Positions 1 to 4,129 of a DNA stretch of 5,659 bases are shown here, piece by piece. The notes under the pieces were generated by a model. It saw only the letters and a program-made list of their open reading frames with translations, had not been told where the DNA came from and ran no database searches. How positions within the stretch are numbered: position 1 is the stretch's first letter; each line of letters starts with the position of its first letter. The position numbers were made by a program, and so were the translations under genes. The DNA comes from CAYYJM01 sp964471755 (GTDB lineage Bacteria; Planctomycetota; Planctomycetia; Gemmatales; Gemmataceae). The stretch lies in assembly GCA_964471755.1 (NCBI GenBank), contig CAYYJM010000347.1, positions 1-5,659 on the forward strand, written 5' to 3'.

Positions 1-237
1 GCGCGGCAGCGGCAGCCGAACAGCGGACGCCAGCAGCGACCAGAGCTGTTCGTAGGCGGCCTGTCCCTGCACTTCATCGACGATGCCGCACGTCGATCGA
101 TACAGACGCAGAGCCTCGCCGCGCGGATCGTTGTGATCGAGCAGCCAGTCGGTGAACGCCGCCCAGGTTGCTTCGTCGTGCGGAGCTTCCACCAGCGCCG
201 CCTGAAAGCTCGCTTCCATCTCGGATGATAGGCTCAT
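1..237 (-). CDS. TIGR02996 / FGE-sulfatase-fold protein, copy 1 (N-terminus only, cut by window edge)
   Basis: First 79 codons of a third paralogue; the rest lies left of base 1. The protein starts MSLSSEMEASFQAALVEAP and carries the TIGR02996 repeat-companion domain at about residues 7-48 (FTDWLLDHNDPRGEALRL). It ends in the linker SLLASAVRLPLP that precedes the FGE-fold domain in the two complete paralogues. The 240 bases from position 1 align without gaps to 3081-3320 of copy 3, with about 8 differences by my count (near 97% identity), so the duplication or conversion is recent. The ATG at 237 is supported by GGAG exactly 8 nt upstream, the same arrangement as in the other two copies. It probably also ends in a variable C-terminal region, but that is not in view. 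Its function is not known; a binding protein is inferred from the paralogues. Confidence 0.85.
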   Translation of the reverse strand, partial: MSLSSEMEASFQAALVEAPHDEATWAAFTDWLLDHNDPRGEALRLYRSTCGIVDEVQGQAAYEQLWSLLASAVRLPLPR

Positions 238-294
238 GGGCAGCACTCCAGTCGCTCGGGGTCGGTAGGTGGGATTGCGCCGCCGCCGTCGCCG

Positions 295-375
295 CAGGGA
301 TTCGCCGCTTGCGCAGGACGATGGGCGGCGGCTTCGCTGCGCCGGCCATCGTCGTGCGCAAGCGGCGAATCCCTG
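295..375. repeat. Long inverted repeat (21-bp perfect arms) between copy 2 and copy 1
   Basis: The arms 295-315 and 355-375 are perfect reverse complements (AGGGATTCGCCGCTTGCGCA on the left, without its first base). After one G-G mismatch the pairing continues for 8 bp (317-324 with 346-353), with further GC pairing around a small loop near 331-337. The whole 81 bp can fold as one long hairpin. It lies 19 bp beyond the copy 2 stop codon and 57 bp before the copy 1 start, in the direction of transcription. There is no T-run, so it is not a textbook intrinsic terminator. It could instead be a REP-like element, an mRNA 3'-end stabiliser, or the hairpin often found downstream of DGR variable regions. 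Confidence 0.85.
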
Positions 376-393
376 CTCGGAACTTGAGCTTTT

Positions 394-1362
394 TCAGGAC
401 CCCGACGAAACTCGGGCGAGACGGAAACCCAGGTTGTAGTCCCGGTACCCCGGCGCGAACCTGACCCGAGACGCCGCCGTGCAGTAGGAGCCGTAGTCGC
501 CCCAGCCGCCGCCTCGGAACACCCGGACCGAGCCCCTCCCGACCGTGTCGGTCCACTCCCAGACGTTCCCGTGAAGGTCGTACAGCCCCAGACCGTTCGG
601 GCGATACGAGCCAACCTTCGATGTCTGCTCCAGGTAGGTGCCCTTCGCGGCGCGGCCCGCGGGGTAGTTGCCGTCGAAGTTCGCTTGTTCGGCTGACAGA
701 TCGTTCGTCGGGGAATCGAAATAGAACGAGTACCCGCAGTGCGTCTGGCAGGTCGCTGAAGTTGCCGGAGAAGGGACCGGACTTCGACAAGAATATTCCC
801 ACTCCGGAGACGTCGGCAAGCGGTACAACCAGCCACTACCGGAATTTCCTTCCGCGTTTAGCCGTCTCAGAAACTCCTGCACGTCCGCCCAGGAGACGTT
901 CTCGACCGGGTACAAGTCCAGGTCGGCACCGCTCTTGCCGAAGTGACTCGGATTGCTGCCCATCAGCGTCAGCCACTGCCGCTGCGTCACCGGGTAGATG
1001 CCCAGGTAGAACGGCCGCTCGATCTTCACGAGGCGCTTGCCGCGCTTGCCGCGCTTGCCACCGCCGCCCATCCAGAACTCGCCCGGTGGAACCCACGTCA
1101 GTTCACCGGCCAGCGGACTCGTCCAGCGCGGCAGCGGCAGCCGAACACCCGACGCCAGCAGCGACCAGAGCCGGTCGTAGTCGGCCTGGCCCTGGGCTTC
1201 ATCGACGATGCCGCACGTCGCTCGATACAGACGCAGCGCCTCGCCGCGCGGATCGCCCTGTTCGAGCAGCCAGTCGGTGAACGCCGCCCAGGTCGCTTCC
1301 TCGTGCGGGGCTTCCACCAGCGCCGCCTGAAAGCTCGCTTCCATCTCGGACGACAGACTCAT
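394..1362 (-). CDS. TIGR02996 domain + FGE-sulfatase (C-type-lectin fold) protein, copy 2; probable DGR target
   Basis: 322 aa. Residues ~7-48 are a TIGR02996 domain (FQAALVEAPHEEATWAAF, then DPRGEALRL). Residues ~85-317 are an FGE-sulfatase domain: WVPPGEFWMGG (90-100), YPVTQRQW (123-130), LPTSPEWEYSCR (182-193), GLYDLHGNVWEWTD (259-272), RGGGW (283-287), LGFRLA (311-316). True formylglycine-generating enzymes have two active-site cysteines near this C-terminus. Here the first (W+2) is Asp289 and only the second (Cys294) remains, so sulfatase activation is unlikely and a ligand-binding role is inferred. There is no signal peptide, so it is probably cytoplasmic. Residues 277-319 form the putative DGR variable region. 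A GTG at 1371 gives a 3-residue longer reading, but it overlaps the GGAG ribosome-binding site (1371-1374) lying 8 nt before ATG 1362, so ATG 1362 is preferred. Confidence 0.92.
   Translation of the reverse strand: MSLSSEMEASFQAALVEAPHEEATWAAFTDWLLEQGDPRGEALRLYRATCGIVDEAQGQADYDRLWSLLASGVRLPLPRWTSPLAGELTWVPPGEFWMGGGGKRGKRGKRLVKIERPFYLGIYPVTQRQWLTLMGSNPSHFGKSGADLDLYPVENVSWADVQEFLRRLNAEGNSGSGWLYRLPTSPEWEYSCRSPVPSPATSATCQTHCGYSFYFDSPTNDLSAEQANFDGNYPAGRAAKGTYLEQTSKVGSYRPNGLGLYDLHGNVWEWTDTVGRGSVRVFRGGGWGDYGSYCTAASRVRFAPGYRDYNLGFRLARVSSGS
406..534 (-). other. Putative DGR variable region (VR) of copy 2
   Basis: These are 43 codons (residues 277-319), the same length as the matching stretch of copy 3 and alignable to it without gaps. 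Seventeen codons differ in amino acid. Twelve of those are NNC in both copies: Val279, Phe282, Gly286, Gly288, Asp289, Tyr290, Tyr293, Val300, Tyr306, Asp308, Tyr309 and Asn310 here. This is what adenine mutagenesis of AAC-type template codons yields. Framework codons between them (CGA GGC GGC, TGG, GGC TCC, TGC, TCT CGG, TTC, CTG GGT) are identical. The 3'-most 27 nt (406-432) differ from copy 3 by one base and contain no candidate variable codons, so they are the candidate IMH, where mutagenic homing begins. Exact borders are uncertain because the template is not in view. Confidence 0.82.
1033..1059. repeat. Three perfect 9-bp tandem repeats inside copy 2
   Basis: GCGCTTGCC occurs three times in tandem on the plus strand, encoding Gly-Lys-Arg units on the minus strand (GKRGKRGKR, residues ~102-110). 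Copy 3 has only a short GNGKCGDR at this place, so the expansion is specific to copy 2. It sits in the loop between the WMGG strand and LVKIE of the FGE-fold domain, where extra residues would be tolerated. It is probably slippage-prone. Confidence 0.85.
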
Positions 1363-1411
1363 GGGCAGCACTCCAGGTGCGTGACAGAGAGATCGCTCGT
1401 CACGGGCACGC

Positions 1412-2239
1412 TTACTTCGCGTCGAAGACCGTCTTCTTGACCTCGGCGAGCTTGCGGACGGTCAGCCAGCCGCGAAGGAGGTAGCCGCTGTTCTTCAGGT
1501 TCGCCGCCGTCGGAGCGGACGAGGCCGTCGTCCCGCCCTGGCTCGCCGTCGGGTGGACATCGTTCTTGCCCAGCAGCGTGCCGTTCCAGTCGGTCGGCCG
1601 GCGCTCCAGGATCGCCGCCTCGTAGTCGAGTAGCGGCACACTCTTCGCCTTCGCCAGCTCGCGCAGCGCCGCGTTGTACGCCTTGGCCAGGTCCGGCCGG
1701 GCGACGTGCGGCGGGATGGTCGTCAGCACCGGCACGATGCCGCGCTCGAGCATCCGGTCGAGAGCCTTCGCCACGTCGGCGCGGTACGCCTCGACCTTGC
1801 GGCCGGCCGAAACGTCGTTGGTGCCGATCATCAGCACGACGATCTGCGGTCGGTAGGTGTCGAGAAGTTTCGCCAGGGCCGGCAGCTTGTTGTGGCCGCC
1901 GGCCAGGAGCTGGTCGGCACGCAGACCGCCGGCGGCGGTGTACGACCGGCCGCCGTCGGGGTGGTCGAACTGGGCCAGATACCAGCCGTCGGTGTCGTCG
2001 TTCTTGTTGCTGTGCATCCAGGTGAGGACGGCTTTATCCTCGGCCGTCTGGCCCTGTCCGCCGCGAGCCCACTGGCCATACGGGTTGGCGTAGGTGATGG
2101 AGTCGCCGACGTGCAGGACGACGCCGGGCCGGCCCTTGCCCCTGGCGGCGACCTTCGTCATCGCGTCGGCGTAGTCGGGGCCTTCGGCCCGGGCCGGCAC
2201 CGCGAGCAGGGCGAGCGTGAGGACCAGCAGCGCACGCAT
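1412..2239 (-). CDS. Secreted SGNH/GDSL-family hydrolase
   Basis: 275 aa. An N-terminal signal peptide (RALLVLTLALLAVPARA, cleavage probably after Ala18) points to export. SGNH blocks are visible: block I VGDSIT with nucleophile Ser47, block III GTND at 139-142, and the catalytic His229 in DVHPT. In the usual block V (D-x-x-H) the Asp is three residues before His. Here that position is Asn226, with Asp227 next to it, so the triad may be shifted or weakened. Family members are esterases, lipases or carbohydrate deacetylases; the substrate cannot be told. A GTG at 2248 would add three residues, but ATG 2239 has a GAGGTG ribosome-binding site 6 nt upstream and puts the signal peptide right at the N-terminus. 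The gene lies between two FGE-fold paralogues on the same strand, 118 bp after copy 3 and 49 bp before copy 2, so co-transcription is plausible. Confidence 0.9.
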   Translation of the reverse strand: MRALLVLTLALLAVPARAEGPDYADAMTKVAARGKGRPGVVLHVGDSITYANPYGQWARGGQGQTAEDKAVLTWMHSNKNDDTDGWYLAQFDHPDGGRSYTAAGGLRADQLLAGGHNKLPALAKLLDTYRPQIVVLMIGTNDVSAGRKVEAYRADVAKALDRMLERGIVPVLTTIPPHVARPDLAKAYNAALRELAKAKSVPLLDYEAAILERRPTDWNGTLLGKNDVHPTASQGGTTASSAPTAANLKNSGYLLRGWLTVRKLAEVKKTVFDAK

Positions 2240-2314
2240 GGAATGCACCTCGTGATGGATGGATCGTTTCCGGCAGTATAACCGCCGGACCGGAGGAAGC
2301 GAGCGGTCATGCGG

Positions 2315-2370
2315 GCCGGTTGAGAGGGATTGTAACCGGCGGAGGCCTTGAACTTTCTCAGGCCTCCGCC
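2315..2370. repeat. Two overlapping-capable hairpins just downstream of the copy 3 variable region
   Basis: The 118-bp gap between copy 3 and the hydrolase, together with the end of copy 3, holds two inverted repeats. GGCGGAGGCC (2338-2347) pairs with GGCCTCCGCC (2361-2370) over a 13-nt loop that contains the copy 3 stop codon. GCCGGTT (2315-2321) pairs with AACCGGC (2334-2340) over 12 nt. The two share bases 2338-2340, so they compete. Neither has a T-run. The 10-bp GC-rich stem begins exactly where the candidate variable region ends, which is where DGR hairpins are expected. A role as translational coupler or weak terminator is equally possible. Confidence 0.7.
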
Positions 2371-3317
2371 GAAACTCGGGCGAGACGAAAACCCAGGTAG
2401 GTGTTCCGGTTCCCTGGCGAGAACCCGTACCGAGACACCGCCTTGCAGTCGGAGCCGTGGTTGAACCAGCTGCCGCCTCGGATCACCCAGCCCGAGCCCT
2501 CGGCCGTGTCGGTCCACTCCCAGACGTTGCCGTGAAGGTCGTAGAGTCCCAGGCCGTTCGGACGATACGAACCCACCTTTGAAGTCTGCTTGAGGTAGGC
2601 ACCCTTCGAGGCGTTGCCCACGGGATAGTTGCCGTTGAAATTCGCTTGTTCGGCTGACAGATCGTTCGTCGGATTATCGAGGTAGAACGAGAACCCGCAG
2701 TGCGTCTTGCAGGTCGCCGAAGTTGTCGGAGATGGCACCGGACTTCGACAAGAATATTCCCACTCCGCCTCCGTCGGCAAATGGTAGGTCCAGCCACCTC
2801 CCGATTTTTCTTCCGCGTTCAGCCGACGCAGAAACTCCAGCACGTCGTTCCAGGAAACCTGCTCGACCGGGTAGATGTCCAGGTCCGCGCCGCTCTTCCT
2901 GAAACGGCTCGGGTTGCGGCCCATCAGCGTCAGCCATTGCCGTTGCGTCACCGGGTAGATGCCCAGGTAGAACGGCCACTCGATCTTCACGAGACGGTCA
3001 CCGCACTTGCCGTTGCCGCCGCCCATCCAGAACTCGCCCGGTGGAACCCAGGCCAGTTCACCCGCCAGCGGACTCGTCCAGCGCGGCAGCGGCAGCCGAA
3101 CCCCGGACGCCAGCAGCGACCAGAGCTGTTCGTAGGCGGCCTGGTCCTGCACTTCATCGACGATGCCGCACGTCGATCGATACAGACGCAGAGCCTCGCC
3201 GCGCGGATCGTTGTGATCGAGCAGCCAGTCGGTGAACGCCGCCCAGGTTGCTTCCTCGTGCGGGGCTTCCACCAGCGCCGCCTGAAAGCTCGCTTCCATC
3301 TCGGACGACAGGCTCAT
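2358..3317 (-). CDS. TIGR02996 domain + FGE-sulfatase (C-type-lectin fold) protein, copy 3; probable DGR target
   Basis: 319 aa, the first gene of the minus-strand cluster. It has the same layout as copy 2: TIGR02996 domain at ~7-48, then an FGE-sulfatase fold from WVPPGEFWMGG through LPTEAEWEYSCR, GLYDLHGNVWEWTD, RGGSW (280-284) and LGFRLA (308-313). At the FGE active-site positions, W+2 is Asn286 and W+7 is Cys291, so one of the two catalytic cysteines is missing and formylglycine synthesis is unlikely. Binding of a protein or glycan ligand is inferred. No signal peptide is seen. Residues 274-316 are the putative DGR variable region. The frame stays open to 3434, but that extension runs into a MITE-like element; the ATG at 3317 has GGAG 8 nt upstream and matches the other copies. 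In its N-terminal part it is closer to copy 1 (about 97% at the DNA level) than to copy 2. Confidence 0.92.
   Translation of the reverse strand: MSLSSEMEASFQAALVEAPHEEATWAAFTDWLLDHNDPRGEALRLYRSTCGIVDEVQDQAAYEQLWSLLASGVRLPLPRWTSPLAGELAWVPPGEFWMGGGNGKCGDRLVKIEWPFYLGIYPVTQRQWLTLMGRNPSRFRKSGADLDIYPVEQVSWNDVLEFLRRLNAEEKSGGGWTYHLPTEAEWEYSCRSPVPSPTTSATCKTHCGFSFYLDNPTNDLSAEQANFNGNYPVGNASKGAYLKQTSKVGSYRPNGLGLYDLHGNVWEWTDTAEGSGWVIRGGSWFNHGSDCKAVSRYGFSPGNRNTYLGFRLARVSAEA
2370..2498 (-). other. Putative DGR variable region (VR) of copy 3
   Basis: These are 43 codons (residues 274-316) aligning without gaps to 406-534. The NNC-type variable codons are Gly276, Ile279, Ser283, Phe285, Asn286, His287, Asp290, Tyr297, Asn303, Asn305, Thr306 and Tyr307. 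Other variable codons are Trp277 (TGG), Lys292 (AAG), Val294 (GTG), Gly298 (GGG) and Ser300 (TCG). Combining both copies and assuming A wherever they differ gives a template reading SWNNNGSNCKAESR, then NRFTP, then GNRNNNLGFR, which closely resembles known DGR templates. Copy 3 keeps more presumed template codons (AGC, AAC, AAG, AAC, AAC, CCA), so it may be less mutated than copy 2. The candidate IMH is 2370-2396. Confidence 0.82.
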
Positions 3318-3382
3318 GGGACGCGCTCCAGTCGCACTCAACAAAGGATGGATCGTTGATGATCTTGCCGCCCGTTCGTCGA

Positions 3383-3570
3383 GAAGCAAGGGGGTGTGGC
3401 AAAACTTCCGGGAGGGGGAAGTTCGCCCCGGCATAAATGCCGGGGCTCCCAGACGAAGCCTGGTAAACCAGGCTCTCCGGAATAGCCCGGTTCACCGGGC
3501 GTACCTTCCCAGGCCTGGCATTTATGCCGGGCCGGCCACTCCCGGAAGTTTTGCCACACCCGAAGCAAGG
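3383..3570. mobile_element. MITE-like element (3392-3561) with 9-bp target site duplication
   Basis: Perfect 23-bp terminal inverted repeats lie at 3392-3414 and 3539-3561 (outer bases GGGTGTGGCAAAACTTCC). Directly abutting them on both sides is the 9-bp direct repeat GAAGCAAGG (3383-3391 and 3562-3570), a target site duplication. The 170-bp interior has no coding capacity but much internal symmetry: CCCGGCATAAATGCC at 3427-3441 is the inverse of 3517-3531, and palindromes sit at 3458-3473 (GCCTGGTAAACCAGGC) and 3485-3500 (GCCCGGTTCACCGGGC). This fits a non-autonomous element moved by a transposase encoded elsewhere. It accounts for more than half of the 337-bp divergent gap between copy 3 and nikR. 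I cannot assign an IS family. Confidence 0.88.
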
Positions 3571-3589
3571 GGAATCCGATGTTCAGGTC

Positions 3590-3621
3590 GCCCTCTCCGA
3601 GGTAGAGTGTTCGGAGACGGC
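3590..3621. promoter_or_regulatory. Imperfect dyad upstream of nikR, candidate operator
   Basis: GCCCTCTCCGA (3590-3600) and TCGGAGACGGC (3611-3621) are inverted copies matching at 10 of 11 positions around a 10-bp spacer, ending 33 bp before the nikR start. NikR proteins bind dyad operators and some autoregulate, so an operator is possible. The sequence does not resemble the E. coli GTATGA/TCATAC box. An RNA hairpin in the leader would also explain it. Confidence 0.35.
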
Positions 3622-3654
3622 CAACCCATCCGGCCGTCGTCGGGAGGTGACACC

Positions 3655-4119
3655 ATGTCGGAACTGGTGCGGTTCAGCGTCTCGCTGGAAGCGGACTTGC
3701 TCGAGGGCTTCGATCACTACTGCGAGGAGAACCGCTACGCAACGCGGAGCGAGGCGGTGCGGCAACTGCTGCGCGAGAAACTGACCCAGGAAGCATGGGC
3801 CGCCGACGTGGAGAACGCCGCCGCGACGCTGACGGTGGTCTACGACCACCATCGGACGATGCTGGTCGAGCAGATGCTGGCCATCCAGCACGAACACACC
3901 GGCGTCGTGGTGGCCACGACGCACGTTCACCTCGACCACGATCTGTGCATGGAGGTGATCTTCCTGCGTGGTCGGCCGAAGATTCTGCGCGAGATCGCCG
4001 CCCGGCTGCGCGGCCTGAAGGGCATCCGCCTGGGCGAACTGGTCATCGCCACGGCCCAGGAAGGCGGCGACGATCACGGGCATTCACATCCACACCCGCA
4101 TCCGCATCCACACGACTGA
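3655..4119 (+). CDS. nikR: Nickel-responsive transcriptional regulator NikR with His-rich C-terminal tail
   Basis: 154 aa. Residues 4-43 are the ribbon-helix-helix DNA-binding domain (LVRFSVSLEADLLEGFDHY, then RSEAVRQLLRE). Residues ~57-136 are the ACT-type nickel-binding and tetramerisation domain. The high-affinity nickel ligands of E. coli NikR (His76, His87, His89, Cys95) all have counterparts here shifted by three: His79, His90, His92 and Cys98, in HVHLDHDLCMEVI. The protein should therefore bind nickel and control nickel uptake or nickel-enzyme genes. Residues 138-154 are an unusual tail of alternating His (HGHSHPHPHPHPHD) absent from E. coli NikR. ATG 3655 is chosen because GGGAGGTGA lies 4 nt upstream; the longer open frame back to 3316 crosses the MITE. 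No nickel transporter or nickel enzyme is in view. The gene converges on the TPR gene with a 10-bp gap. Confidence 0.95.
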   Translation: MSELVRFSVSLEADLLEGFDHYCEENRYATRSEAVRQLLREKLTQEAWAADVENAAATLTVVYDHHRTMLVEQMLAIQHEHTGVVVATTHVHLDHDLCMEVIFLRGRPKILREIAARLRGLKGIRLGELVIATAQEGGDDHGHSHPHPHPHPHD

Positions 4120-4129
4120 CGAGGGATGG

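Larger units (their letters stand above)
3318..3654. promoter_or_regulatory. Divergent intergenic region between copy 3 and nikR
   Basis: This is a gene-free stretch of 337 bp. It must hold promoters for copy 3 (leftward) and nikR (rightward), unless transcription reads in from elsewhere. Left of the MITE are 65 bp including the copy 3 ribosome-binding site; the 12-mer GGATGGATCGTT at 3346-3357 also occurs upstream of the hydrolase gene (2257-2268). Right of the MITE's target duplication are 84 bp with a dyad (3590-3621) and the strong nikR ribosome-binding site GGGAGGTGA (3642-3650). I see no convincing -35/-10 pair on either strand. Without the MITE and one target duplication the region would be 158 bp. 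Confidence 0.5.

Noticed and set aside
295..375. Intrinsic terminator after copy 2
   Set aside because: The stem is long and strong, but no T-run follows on the transcribed strand; a rho-independent terminator cannot be supported.
621..1280. Plus-strand open frames opposite copies 2 and 3 (621-1280, 943-1440, 2700-3359)
   Set aside because: Shadows of the FGE-fold genes. They resemble each other only because the genes beneath are paralogous.
394..1362. Copies 2 and 3 as active formylglycine-generating (sulfatase-modifying) enzymes
   Set aside because: One of the two required active-site cysteines is missing in both, and no sulfatase gene is nearby.
2358..3434. Longer N-terminus for copy 3 starting at 3434
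   Set aside because: The extra 39 residues are encoded by intergenic DNA running into the MITE; ATG 3317 has GGAG at the same 8-nt spacing as in copies 1 and 2.
3392..3561. CRISPR or attenuator reading of the palindrome-rich stretch
   Set aside because: No regularly spaced direct repeats. Perfect terminal inverted repeats plus a 9-bp target duplication identify a transposable element instead.
3316..4119. Longer NikR starting at 3316
   Set aside because: The extension crosses the whole MITE and does not resemble NikR; ATG 3655 has a strong ribosome-binding site and gives the family's normal N-terminus.
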